A stretch of 36,436 bases of DNA from Flavobacteriaceae bacterium. Lineage in GTDB: Bacteria > Bacteroidota > Bacteroidia > Flavobacteriales > Flavobacteriaceae. The DNA is taken from assembly GCA_013001965.1 (NCBI GenBank), contig JABDLA010000102.1, forward strand, positions 1-36,436. The letters are read 5' to 3'. Both the position numbers and the translations under genes were made by a program. Shown here in pieces: positions 1 to 8,864 of this stretch (positions are counted from its first letter, which is position 1; every line of letters begins with the position of its first letter). The notes beneath the pieces are model-generated. The model was not told the origin of the DNA. It made no database searches and worked only from the letters and a program-made list of their open reading frames with translations.

Positions 1-1883
1 GGTCTGGAGTTACTACCGAAGGCGATGGTTTTTACTACGGAGCTGATTTAAATACGTCTATCGATATCGGAGAAAATGGTGGCTATTTGAACTTCACAGT
101 AGGATATTATGACCAGGAAGAAACCAACAGAGCCGGTGAGCCTGGCGGAGATGGTTTATTTGGTGTAATTTTTGGAGATGATGATATTTTAAACGGAACA
201 CTGCCTTGGCTTCAGGAAAATCCTGATTTAGGAATGACCATTGGTCAACCTCAAATTAAAAAGACCGATATTTTCTTTAATGTTGGAATTCCTTTTAAAA
301 ATGGAAAAGGTGAGTTTTACACCTTTGGAGGACTTGTTTACCGGAAAGGAAAAAGCTTTGCTTTATATAGAGCTCCTTATTGGATCCCGGATGAATTCAA
401 TTTATTACATGAGGCTGGGACCGAATATCAAGGATTTCAACCAACGTTTGAAACTGATGTAAGGGACAATAATAATACAGTAGGGGTTAAATTCGTAGTA
501 GAAGGATTTAATGTAGATGTGAGTGGAACCTATGGAAGAAATGCAGTGGATTATTTCGTGAATGAGAGTATTAACCTGGATTTAGGGCCAATTAGCCCAA
601 CTTCTTTTGACGTTGGTGCCTATTCATTTGATAATCTTATTGGAAATATTGATTTCTCCAGAGCTTTTGGAGATGTTAATGTGGCCTTTGGTGCTGAAAT
701 CAAGAATGAAAGATTCAATTCTATTGCCGGACAACCTGAATCCTATATTGGAGGTGGTGTTCAATCATTTCCAGGCTTACAACCGGCCAATGAAGTAGCT
801 GCGACACGAGATAATTACGGGGTTTATGCCGATTTGAGCTGGGAGCCTACGGAAGAATTTTTAATTGGTGGTGCCGTGCGTTATGAAGACTTTAGCGATT
901 TTGGTGATAACACCTCATGGAAAGTTGCCGGTAGATACACTTTAGGCGATGACCAGGGAGCAATTAGAGCTTCCTATAGTACAGGCTTTAGAGCGCCGTC
1001 ATTACATCAGATTTATTTAAGTAATATTCAAACCTTGGTTTCAGGTGGTACAGTATCCAACCAGGGAACTTTCAATAATGTGGATCCTGTGATTAGAGAA
1101 GGCCTGGGCGTTCCACAGCTTACAGCTGAAACATCAGATAATATTACTGCAGGAATTACGTATAAGCCGGTTTCTAATTTGTCCTTATCGGCCGATTTCT
1201 ATCATGTAAAAGTAGACGATCGTGTGTTGTTTACAGGTGAGATTGGATTCGACGGTGACACAGGAACAACAAATCCAGTGGAACAGGTGCTTATCGATAA
1301 TTCAATTACAAGTTTGAAATTCTTCGTGAACGCCGTGAACACCAAGACAACAGGAGTTGATGTCGTGGCGAATTATAGAAATATTGCATTAGGCACCGGA
1401 AATTTATCCGCAACACTCGCTGCCAATTTTAATGAAACTAAGATCGATGGTGATATTGATACGCCTACCTTATTAGCAGATAATGGCTATGAAATTTTTA
1501 ATCGAAAAGAGCAATCAAGGATTATTTCAGCACGTCCAAAAACCAAGGTACTGTTAGGCTTTGATTATGATCTTGATAACTGGAACTTTATATTAAACAA
1601 CACCTATTTCGGTGAAGTGACATGGCAGCATGCTAGTGATCCGGCAAACGATCAGACCTTTAGTGGTAAGATCGTAACGGACCTTATTGTTTCTTATGAT
1701 TTTTCAGATCAAATTACAGCCACAGTTTCAGCTAATAATCTATTAAATGTTTACCCGGATGAAATCGAGACCAATGGTGATTTTGTTACCGATCTTGGAG
1801 GTCGATTCAGATATCCATGGGAAGTTAATCAATTTGGATTCCTGGGTACTGTGATAAACGGAAGCGTTAGCTTCAAGTTTTAA
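1..1883 (+). CDS. TonB-dependent outer-membrane receptor, C-terminal part (5' end outside window)
   Basis: The frame is open from base 3 to the stop at 1881-1883, so the gene begins before the window and about 626 residues are visible. The protein should be the 22-strand outer-membrane barrel that imports a bound substrate using TonB/ExbB/ExbD energy. Supporting signs are the conserved barrel motif GFRAPS followed by LHQIYLSN near base 990, alternating aromatic/polar beta strands, repeated 'S..L...ADFYHVKVDDRV' style strands, and a C-terminal phenylalanine (SVSFKF) typical of outer-membrane insertion. The plug domain and TonB box are not in the window, so the substrate cannot be judged; no SusD partner follows. 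A bidirectional terminator lies directly after the stop. The family call is firm, the substrate unknown. Confidence 0.9.
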   Translation, partial: SGVTTEGDGFYYGADLNTSIDIGENGGYLNFTVGYYDQEETNRAGEPGGDGLFGVIFGDDDILNGTLPWLQENPDLGMTIGQPQIKKTDIFFNVGIPFKNGKGEFYTFGGLVYRKGKSFALYRAPYWIPDEFNLLHEAGTEYQGFQPTFETDVRDNNNTVGVKFVVEGFNVDVSGTYGRNAVDYFVNESINLDLGPISPTSFDVGAYSFDNLIGNIDFSRAFGDVNVAFGAEIKNERFNSIAGQPESYIGGGVQSFPGLQPANEVAATRDNYGVYADLSWEPTEEFLIGGAVRYEDFSDFGDNTSWKVAGRYTLGDDQGAIRASYSTGFRAPSLHQIYLSNIQTLVSGGTVSNQGTFNNVDPVIREGLGVPQLTAETSDNITAGITYKPVSNLSLSADFYHVKVDDRVLFTGEIGFDGDTGTTNPVEQVLIDNSITSLKFFVNAVNTKTTGVDVVANYRNIALGTGNLSATLAANFNETKIDGDIDTPTLLADNGYEIFNRKEQSRIISARPKTKVLLGFDYDLDNWNFILNNTYFGEVTWQHASDPANDQTFSGKIVTDLIVSYDFSDQITATVSANNLLNVYPDEIETNGDFVTDLGGRFRYPWEVNQFGFLGTVINGSVSFKF

Positions 1884-1904
1884 CTCCCTAGAGTTAATTA
1901 TGCG

Positions 1905-1935
1905 AAAAAGCCTTAACAGATGTTAAGGCTTTTTT
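1905..1935. terminator. Bidirectional rho-independent terminator
   Basis: A perfect 14-base inverted repeat (arms 1905-1918 and 1921-1934) with a core AGCCTTAACA and flanking A5/T5-6 tracts on both sides. It sits between the convergent TonB-receptor and RND genes, so it can end transcription from either side. The minus-strand RND stop codon begins two bases after it. Confidence 0.9.
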
Positions 1936-1936
1936 A

Positions 1937-4900
1937 TTATGCATTCGCGAATCTGATCTTTGCACGGTTCAGCAAGTAAAACATTACCGGAACAATGACC
2001 AGGGTTAAAAAGGTCGCGAAGGTCAGGCCGTAAATGATCGTGAGAGACATCGGTTTCCAAAAAATCGTATTATCTCCGCCAATGTAAATCTTCGGATCAA
2101 ACTCTGTAAATAAAGAAAAGAAATCAATATTCAGTCCGAAAGCCAAAGGAAATAAGCCCAGAATTGTTGTTATCGCTGTAAGCAATACCGGACGAAGACG
2201 TGCTCGCCCACCTTCAATAATGGCTTCCATATATTGTTCACGACTCAACAGGCTTTTTTCAGTCAAACCAAGTTCTAATTTCTTCCGATCGATAAGAAGT
2301 TGTGTATAATCAATAAGAACAATGGCGTTGTTAACCACAATTCCTGCGAGAGCAATAATCCCCATCATTGTCATAATAATTACGAAGTCATTTCCGAAAG
2401 TTACCATACCAAATAGTACACCGATAAAACTTAAAATAATGGCTCCAAATATGATAATTGGTTTGCTTATAGAATTAAATTGTGCCACAATCACCAATAG
2501 TATAAGAGCAAGGGCAATGCCCAATGCTTTGCTCAGAAACGCCATATTCTTGGCTTGTTCTTCCTGCTCTCCCGTGAATTGATAGGAAACGCCCTGTGGT
2601 AGCTTATAATTGCTCATTAAATTCTCGATCTTGTTTACGATCTCTGTGGCATTATACCCTTCAAGAGCATTGGAATACACAGTAATAACCCGCTTTAGAT
2701 CTTTTCGTTTTATTGAGCTGAAGGTGGCAATATTTCGCTTCTCCACCACTGAAGAAATCGGGACCTTTTTTAATTTCCCATTATTGTCCCTGAAGGTGAC
2801 TGATTGATTGAACAAAGCACTTTCGTTATACCTGTTTTCATTATTGAATCGTACATAAATGTCATAGTCATCTTCTCCTTCCTTATATGTGGAAGCATCA
2901 AATCCATAAATGGCCTGTCTTAAGGTTTGTCCAACCATTGCGGTACTTACCCCAAGATCACCGGCTTTTTTACGATCAACGAAAACCTCCATTTCAGGTT
3001 TATTTTGATTGACATCAAGCTTAAGTTCCTCAATACCGGGAATATTATTTTCATTGATAAAGTTCTTAATGTTTTCAGCCTCTGCTAACAACTCGTTATA
3101 GTCGTCCCCTTTCACTTCCATATTGATGGCATAGCCAGCTGGCGGCCCATTCTGGTCTTTATCAACTATGACCGAAACGCCCGGATAACCCTGAACGGCC
3201 TTTCGAAGTTCTGTCAATACATCGTTACTGCTAATGGTATTTCCGTCGCCGTCAACACGATATTTAAATTCCCTGAACAGCACAGTCACTTTCCCCTTAT
3301 GGGGCATTTCATTTTGAGCACCTCCATCCGTTTGAGGGTTACCTGCACCTTCACCGACCTGGGATATAATGGACTCGGCCATGAAATTATAAGGGTTTCC
3401 GTCCTTGGTATAGGAATACTGCTCTAAAGTTTCAATCACTTTTTTCTCAATGCTAGCTGTAATTTCATTGGTTTTGGCAATATCTGTTCCTTCAGGATAT
3501 TCGATATAGACAATGGCTTGATTTGCTTCATTTTCAGGGAAGAACAACACCTTAGGTTGGGCAACTGCAAAAACGAGGAATGCGAGGATTAAAAGGGAAA
3601 AAGTTCCGAAGAAAAATCTATAGGCATTACTTCCCTTAAGGGCGAAATTCAAAAATTTCTTATAGTTGTTTTCCAATTTAGGGAGCCATTTGAATTGGAA
3701 TTTAGTAGATAATGGAAGCAAGACATATTTATGCATCCATAACAATCCTGCGAGGACAAGGAATAAATTTCCAAATCCAAATAATGCCTTTGGGCCACCG
3801 GTAAAGCCTATAACAGAAAATAAGATACCTGCACTCATGATAGCAAGGCCATTTTTCAAGAGTCTTGTTTTTGCCCGATTTAACCAGCCCCTGAAACTTT
3901 GTACAACACCATAGATGAGTGCCAGTGGACCTATAACCATAAATATAGCATTGGTTTTGAGCAATGCAGAGGTTATGAGTAAAATGCCAAAACTTATTAA
4001 GGCAATACTAACCTTTATTAGGGTCTTTCGTTCTAATTTGGCTTCTTCGGTTTTCATAAATACCGATGTGAGCATAGCATTGACAATGAGAGCAACAAAT
4101 AATGAGGACCCTAATACGGTTGCCAATGTTAACGGAAAATAGATCATGAATTTCCCCATAATACCCGGCCAAAATCCTAAGGGCAGGAATGCCGCCAGCG
4201 TTGTAGCCGTGGAAGCGATGATTGGCCATGCTATTTCGCCAACTCCTTGTTTGGCGGCTTCAAGACGAGGCACGCCCTCATCCATTAATCGATAGACATT
4301 TTCAACCACAACAATACCGTTGTCTACCAACATCCCCAAGCCCATGACCGTTGCAAAAAGAACCATAGTATTCAAGGTGATATTGATGCCCAGGAATCCA
4401 CCAAATATGGGCAGAACAAGAAATGACATCATTATTGATAATGGGATCGCTATCCCAACAAAAATGGCATTTCGAAATCCAAGGAAGAACATAAGGACAC
4501 TTACAACCAGAAGCACCCCAAAAATTATACTGTTTTCCAATTCGGAAACCTGTGCTTTGGTACGAGTGGACTGGTCATTTGTTATAGAAATATTTAAATT
4601 ATCAGGCACATAATTGCCGACGGCTTTATCAAGAATAACTTCAATTTTTTCAATGGCAGCGATCATGTTCTCACCACTTTTTTTCATGATGCTTAGCATG
4701 ACAACAGGTGAGGAATATTCGCGTGCAAAGGTCGTTCTGTCTTTTTCTCTGAAGTTGACCTTAGCAATATCTCTTAGCAAAATTCGCCCGCCATCATTTT
4801 TAACGACTACATTTTGCAATTCCTGGGGATCATCGATCTCACCCAAAACACGAATATTGCGTTGCATGCCGTTTTGTACTACATTTCCTCCGGAAATGGT

Positions 4901-5575
4901 CACATTTTCAGATTGAATGGCCCCAATAATATCTCCAAAGCTAAGGTTGGACGCATTCATTTTGAATATATCTACGGCCACTTCAACCTCTTTATCTTCG
5001 GCACCAAGAATTTGGGCCTCCTTGATCTCGGAGAGTTCTTCAATTTCGTCCTGGATCAATTCGGCATAATCTTTTAACTGCTCAGAGGTAAAATCTCCGG
5101 TTAAATTGATATTGGCAATTGGGGTGACTTCCGAAATATTTAAATCGAAGGCATTTGGTTCGACCTTAACACCACCATCAATGGTTGGCCAATCTTGCTG
5201 TGCTTTAACATTATCGATTTTATCTTTGATCTTCACCTTGGCCTCATCGGGTGTGATATCTTCCTGAAATTCAACCTGTATGGACGAATAATCCTGAAGT
5301 GAAGTGGAGGTGATCTTTGTGACTCCCGTGATATCATCAAATGCTTCTTCCAAAGGTTTGGTTATGAGCTTTTCCACATCTTCTGCTGCATTTCCTGGAT
5401 AGACAGAGCTTACATAGATCTTTGATTCGATGATCTCTGGGAATGATTCTCTAGGAAGGCTGGTGTAACTCATCAAGCCACCAACCAATATAATTGCGAT
5501 AATCACAAAAGCTGTTTTCCGGTTATCAATCGACCAGGAGGACAGTCCGAAATATTTTACTTTCTTGTTTTCCAT
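1937..5575 (-). CDS. RND efflux pump inner-membrane permease (AcrB/HAE-type) with extra membrane insert
   Basis: Proton-driven inner-membrane transporter of a tripartite efflux system; 1212 residues against about 1030-1050 for AcrB. The N-terminus (SWSIDNRKTAFVIIAIILVGG), porter-domain sequence and the TM4 motif LVDNGIVVVENVYR fit the ACR_tran family. The AcrB Asp-Asp pair is here Asp-Asn, and the TM10 segment reads GIVVNNAIVLIDY with no lysine where AcrB has Lys940; both variants are familiar from non-enteric RND pumps. About residues 510-635 form an insert between the two halves with about four extra hydrophobic segments. It is the last gene of tetR-tolC-hlyD-RND, 18 bases after hlyD. Substrate (drug, detergent or metal) is not decidable; the Met-rich and charged-helix features of CusA metal pumps were not seen. 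Confidence 0.93.
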   Translation of the reverse strand: MENKKVKYFGLSSWSIDNRKTAFVIIAIILVGGLMSYTSLPRESFPEIIESKIYVSSVYPGNAAEDVEKLITKPLEEAFDDITGVTKITSTSLQDYSSIQVEFQEDITPDEAKVKIKDKIDNVKAQQDWPTIDGGVKVEPNAFDLNISEVTPIANINLTGDFTSEQLKDYAELIQDEIEELSEIKEAQILGAEDKEVEVAVDIFKMNASNLSFGDIIGAIQSENVTISGGNVVQNGMQRNIRVLGEIDDPQELQNVVVKNDGGRILLRDIAKVNFREKDRTTFAREYSSPVVMLSIMKKSGENMIAAIEKIEVILDKAVGNYVPDNLNISITNDQSTRTKAQVSELENSIIFGVLLVVSVLMFFLGFRNAIFVGIAIPLSIMMSFLVLPIFGGFLGINITLNTMVLFATVMGLGMLVDNGIVVVENVYRLMDEGVPRLEAAKQGVGEIAWPIIASTATTLAAFLPLGFWPGIMGKFMIYFPLTLATVLGSSLFVALIVNAMLTSVFMKTEEAKLERKTLIKVSIALISFGILLITSALLKTNAIFMVIGPLALIYGVVQSFRGWLNRAKTRLLKNGLAIMSAGILFSVIGFTGGPKALFGFGNLFLVLAGLLWMHKYVLLPLSTKFQFKWLPKLENNYKKFLNFALKGSNAYRFFFGTFSLLILAFLVFAVAQPKVLFFPENEANQAIVYIEYPEGTDIAKTNEITASIEKKVIETLEQYSYTKDGNPYNFMAESIISQVGEGAGNPQTDGGAQNEMPHKGKVTVLFREFKYRVDGDGNTISSNDVLTELRKAVQGYPGVSVIVDKDQNGPPAGYAINMEVKGDDYNELLAEAENIKNFINENNIPGIEELKLDVNQNKPEMEVFVDRKKAGDLGVSTAMVGQTLRQAIYGFDASTYKEGEDDYDIYVRFNNENRYNESALFNQSVTFRDNNGKLKKVPISSVVEKRNIATFSSIKRKDLKRVITVYSNALEGYNATEIVNKIENLMSNYKLPQGVSYQFTGEQEEQAKNMAFLSKALGIALALILLVIVAQFNSISKPIIIFGAIILSFIGVLFGMVTFGNDFVIIMTMMGIIALAGIVVNNAIVLIDYTQLLIDRKKLELGLTEKSLLSREQYMEAIIEGGRARLRPVLLTAITTILGLFPLAFGLNIDFFSLFTEFDPKIYIGGDNTIFWKPMSLTIIYGLTFATFLTLVIVPVMFYLLNRAKIRFANA

Positions 5576-5593
5576 AATTAACTGCTTCTGTGC

Positions 5594-6757
5594 TTATTGT
5601 ACTTTGACTTCTAATCCATCCCGCATAGTGATCGCCCCGTCTTTGACAATGGATTGCCCGGAACTGAGGCCTTCAAGAACTTCGATAAACCCTCGATATG
5701 CGAGACCGGTTTGCACTTTAGTCTTAATGACCTTTGCTTCCGAATTGATAAGGGAATCGATCACATAAACGAATTTTTCTCCCTTGGCATTTTCCTGAAT
5801 AACGTTGTCCGGAACGAGGATCGCATTGTCTTTAGAATAATCATTGATCTCCAGATTGGCTACCAGATTTGGTTTGATGAGCTCATCTTTGTTCGGGATG
5901 GCGATCTCAACTTCAAAGGTTCGATTATTAGGATTGATGAAGTTGCCTACCTGACGTACCTGGCCTTCAATGGCCTGGCCAATAGAAGGAAATTTCACCT
6001 TGACACTCGTACCATTTTTAACCGTGCCCAAATAATTTTCAGGAACTGATGCTTTTACATACATATTCTTTAAACTCACAATACGCATTAACTGGCTTCC
6101 GCCGGGGGTTACAACCTGGCCCTGATCGGTTATGATCTCATCAATAGTCCCCGAAAATGGGGCTCTGACGGCAGTTTTTCCAAGCTGAGATTGCATTTGT
6201 CTTACAGAACTTTCAAGCCCTTCCATATTGGCCTTAGCCTGTAAAAATTGAATCTCACTACCGATGTTTTGTTCCCAAAGGCGCTTTTGTCGTTCGAATG
6301 TTGTCTTTGCCAATTCATATTGCGTTTGCAATTGAGCCAATTGACTTGACAGTCCGCCATCATCTATTCGCGCCAATAATTGACCTTTTGAAACCTTTTG
6401 CCCTTCAGAAACATAAACATTAGTGAGTGTCCCTGAGAACTCGGGAAAGATGATTATATTTTCATTGGTGTCGACATCGCCTTGAATGTCTATATAATGT
6501 TGAAAAAGGGTATCCTTCACTTCAAAAGCGGTCACCAATGGAAGTCGTTTCAAGGTGTCTTTTTCCGAAATCGCTGTTTCCAGCGTCCCTAGTATTTTGC
6601 CAATACTGTCATAGGACTTTAACACCTGATCTCTTTTAGTTTTCATTTTGGCAAGGTTTCCCTCCTGGATTACTACATCAACAGAATCTTTATTTTTTTC
6701 TCCCTGACATGAAATTAGGATCAAGGATGATATGAGTAAAGTGAATAAATATTTCAT
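5594..6757 (-). CDS. Efflux RND periplasmic adaptor (membrane fusion) lipoprotein, HlyD/AcrA family
   Basis: Bridges the RND permease and the TolC-type channel in the periplasm. I start it at the ATG at 6757: this gives a clean lipoprotein signal, MKYLFTLLISSLILISCQG, with the acylated Cys at residue 17, and leaves 22 bases after the tolC stop. An in-frame start 42 bases upstream would overlap tolC and bury the signal peptide. The order of elements is: coiled-coil segment near residues 30-60, lipoyl/barrel-sandwich half (LTNVYVSEGQKVSKGQLLARID), alpha-helical hairpin (QLAQLQTQYELAKTTFERQ), second lipoyl half (TAVRAPFSGTIDEIITDQGQVV), beta-barrel, then the membrane-proximal domain. The 387-residue length is normal. 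Confidence 0.93.
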   Translation of the reverse strand: MKYLFTLLISSLILISCQGEKNKDSVDVVIQEGNLAKMKTKRDQVLKSYDSIGKILGTLETAISEKDTLKRLPLVTAFEVKDTLFQHYIDIQGDVDTNENIIIFPEFSGTLTNVYVSEGQKVSKGQLLARIDDGGLSSQLAQLQTQYELAKTTFERQKRLWEQNIGSEIQFLQAKANMEGLESSVRQMQSQLGKTAVRAPFSGTIDEIITDQGQVVTPGGSQLMRIVSLKNMYVKASVPENYLGTVKNGTSVKVKFPSIGQAIEGQVRQVGNFINPNNRTFEVEIAIPNKDELIKPNLVANLEINDYSKDNAILVPDNVIQENAKGEKFVYVIDSLINSEAKVIKTKVQTGLAYRGFIEVLEGLSSGQSIVKDGAITMRDGLEVKVQ

Positions 6758-6779
6758 TTTTAGTGTTTTATTTGATCGA

Positions 6780-8120
6780 TTAGTTTTTTGGTATTTCATT
6801 TAATACTGTTTCCAATTCAGCTTTTTTATTGATCACATCAAGCATGGCTTGCAATAATTCTTGTTGTGCTGTATACAATTGGGTTTGAGCTTGTCTTAGT
6901 TCGAAACTGGATCCGATACCTTCAAAAAATTTAGTTTGATTTTTTTGTTCAATACGCTCGGCGAGATTTAAATTTTCCCGCTTATTATCATAGTCCTCAA
7001 TTGCAAATTGATAATCACTTTTTGCCGAAGCGATCTGAAGCTTTAATTGTTGTTCGGTTTCAAGCAGATCGTCTGTGGACTTTTCGAGATTAATAGCAGC
7101 ACGTTGTGTTGCTGCAGATCGTTGGAGTGAACTAAAGATTGGAATATTCATGCTCATTCCGAAAAGCGATGCTCCAATCCATCTTTGATCTTTATTGGCA
7201 AAGGTAAATTGATCACTATAACCAGCATAACTACCATTCAGGAAAGCATCAATAGTGGGTAATGCTTTGCTTTTCTCCAATTTAAGCAGAAGCTCTTTGG
7301 ACCGTTTATCGTTAGCAGCAATTTTAAAATCAACTGTATTTTCTACGTTTTCATCAGCTTCAAGAAGGCTCATGACAATATTTTGGCTTGTTAGTCCTTC
7401 AAGGAAATCGGTTAGAACTGTTTCGGCATCAATGTCCAAACCAATGGTGATATTAAACATTTGAAGGGCTAATTTTTGAAGTCTTTTAGTATTATTCAAG
7501 CTGCTTTGAACACCTGAAAGCGTAATTTGAAGCTGCTCCACACTTTCTTCCTCTTCCAATCCGTTTTCATAAATCTTAGTTGTCTCATCAAGGTTTTTTT
7601 GAAGGACAGCGACGTTCTTTTCAAGTATGTTAACGCTTTCTTCGGCCAGAAGTACATTGCCATAAGCGTTGATCACGGCCTTACGTACTTCAAGATCGGT
7701 TTTTTCCTTGGCGTTATTTGAGATCTCAAGAAATACTTTTGCCGACTGCAAACCGACAAGATAAGAGCCGTCAAATATTTTTTGATTGACTACAGCTGTG
7801 GCATTCATCGATTGTTCGGTTCCAAATGCGACTTCGGCAAATTCTCCTGGATTACCTCCGAAGAATTCAGCAGGAATAAGTGATACTTGCTGCTTTAACC
7901 AATTGTTGTAATCGATAGAAGCGCTGATCTGTGGTAAACCGGTTGCGGTTGTTTCCCATTTTTGTTTTTTGGCTGCTTCTATATCACGTGCTGCATTTTT
8001 GGCTGTCCGGTTATTCTCTAAGGCAAAATCAATGGCTTCCTGCAAAGAAAATTTTTGTTCCTGTGCAAACATATTCACCGAAAACATACAGCCTATTATG
8101 ATGATTATAATTCTCTTCAT
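6780..8120 (-). CDS. TolC-family outer-membrane efflux channel
   Basis: Outer-membrane exit duct of the efflux system, 446 residues, a usual length. A Sec signal peptide (MKRIIIIIIGCMFSVNMFAQ, cleavage after FAQ) is followed by two OEP repeats rich in long amphipathic helices: the first includes FSLQEAIDFALENNRTAKNA and the second starts near residue 230. The C-terminal helix (ELRQAQTQLYTAQQELLQAM) is typical of the family. It lies 13 bases after tetR and 22 before hlyD, clearly in one transcription unit. Assignment follows from family pattern and context. Confidence 0.93.
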   Translation of the reverse strand: MKRIIIIIIGCMFSVNMFAQEQKFSLQEAIDFALENNRTAKNAARDIEAAKKQKWETTATGLPQISASIDYNNWLKQQVSLIPAEFFGGNPGEFAEVAFGTEQSMNATAVVNQKIFDGSYLVGLQSAKVFLEISNNAKEKTDLEVRKAVINAYGNVLLAEESVNILEKNVAVLQKNLDETTKIYENGLEEEESVEQLQITLSGVQSSLNNTKRLQKLALQMFNITIGLDIDAETVLTDFLEGLTSQNIVMSLLEADENVENTVDFKIAANDKRSKELLLKLEKSKALPTIDAFLNGSYAGYSDQFTFANKDQRWIGASLFGMSMNIPIFSSLQRSAATQRAAINLEKSTDDLLETEQQLKLQIASAKSDYQFAIEDYDNKRENLNLAERIEQKNQTKFFEGIGSSFELRQAQTQLYTAQQELLQAMLDVINKKAELETVLNEIPKN

Positions 8121-8133
8121 TGTAGATATATCA

Positions 8134-8739
8134 TTATTTAGACGGTTGATTAATATATTGGTTCAGAATTTTGAGACCTTTCGGCGTACAAATTCCACGT
8201 AAGTGATATTCGATATAATTTTCCATTAGGGAATTCATTGAAAAATGCTTGAGGGGAAACAGGTCCTTATCCTTAATCGCCATAATGGAACTAAAATAGA
8301 TCCGGGTTATGAATTCAACATTTAGAGTTTCGCGATAAATACCTAATTCTATGCCGCGATCTAAATTCTGCTTCACGCAATCATGCATGACCCCATATTG
8401 TTTTTGCCGTAATGTGCTGTAGATCTTCGGATAGTATTTTTGCAACTGATACTGAGGTGAGGACTTCTCATCTTTCAAATGATCCATTACAAATTGCTTG
8501 ATATCATAGATCTCTTCTATGGGATTTTTATTCAAGGCACAAATACAATCAATGCCATGAGAAATGAAATCGAACATATAAAGGGTTGTCGCTTCAACGA
8601 GCTTGGTCTTATTGCCGAAGTGTTGATAGATCGTTTTTTTAGAACAGCCCAAATTATTGGCAATATCATCCATAGTGACACTCTTAAACCCGAGGTTTAG
8701 GAACATATCGGCCGACTTTAGTAATATTTTTTCTCTCAT
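8134..8739 (-). CDS. TetR/AcrR-family repressor of the efflux operon
   Basis: DNA-binding ligand sensor that probably represses its own efflux operon. Start chosen at ATG 8739 (MREKILLKSADMF); the longer frame begins with TTG at 8751 inside the -7 promoter box and cannot be translated from that promoter. The 201-residue protein has the TetR helix-turn-helix at residues 5-50: ILLKSADMFLNLG, then VTMDDIANNLGCSKKTIYQHF, then NKTKLVEA. The rest is a helical ligand/dimer domain without recognisable specificity. It is the first gene of the operon, and a perfect inverted repeat spans its promoter (8761-8790). Confidence 0.92.
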   Translation of the reverse strand: MREKILLKSADMFLNLGFKSVTMDDIANNLGCSKKTIYQHFGNKTKLVEATTLYMFDFISHGIDCICALNKNPIEEIYDIKQFVMDHLKDEKSSPQYQLQKYYPKIYSTLRQKQYGVMHDCVKQNLDRGIELGIYRETLNVEFITRIYFSSIMAIKDKDLFPLKHFSMNSLMENYIEYHLRGICTPKGLKILNQYINQPSK

Positions 8740-8748
8740 AATGAGGAA

Positions 8749-8780
8749 CAAAAGTACAATAGGAAACTTTAAATACCAAA
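8749..8780 (-). promoter_or_regulatory. Promoter of the tetR-tolC-hlyD-RND operon
   Basis: Reading the minus strand, TTTG (8780-8777), a 20-base spacer and TACTTTTG (8756-8749) match the Bacteroidetes -33/-7 consensus TTTG-N19..21-TAnnTTTG exactly. The -7 box ends 9 bases before the chosen tetR ATG, so the leader should be only a few bases long. Confidence 0.82.
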
Positions 8781-8790
8781 AAAGTTTCCT
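8761..8790. promoter_or_regulatory. Putative TetR operator (10-10-10 perfect inverted repeat)
   Basis: AGGAAACTTT (8761-8770) and AAAGTTTCCT (8781-8790) are exact reverse complements separated by 10 bases. One arm lies in the spacer between the -33 and -7 boxes of the tetR promoter and the other just upstream of the -33 box, so a bound dimer would block RNA polymerase. The adjacent self-encoded TetR protein is the natural ligand (inference). Confidence 0.78.
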
Positions 8791-8852
8791 AAGTTTTAAT
8801 AATAATTTAACAGATGAATTTGATATAGACTTTCATATGTGATGAATTCCAT

Positions 8853-8860
8853 TATTTTTG
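8853..8860 (+). promoter_or_regulatory. -7 promoter box for the polyprenyl synthase gene
   Basis: TATTTTTG matches TAnnTTTG and ends four bases before the ATG at 8865. If the last G is near -5, the transcript would begin at or next to the A of the start codon. No good -33 box is visible (the best is TTTC with an 18-base spacer). Confidence 0.55.
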
Positions 8861-8864
8861 TGTC

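Noticed and set aside
3666-5077. Several open frames of 75-100 codons on the plus strand inside the RND pump gene
   Set aside because: They are antisense to a clear 1212-residue gene, have no family motifs and have an amino-acid make-up typical of reversed codons.
1937-5575. Asp-to-Asn in TM4 and missing TM10 lysine taken as a dead pump
   Set aside because: The same variants are common in RND pumps outside the enteric AcrB group, and the rest of the operon is intact.
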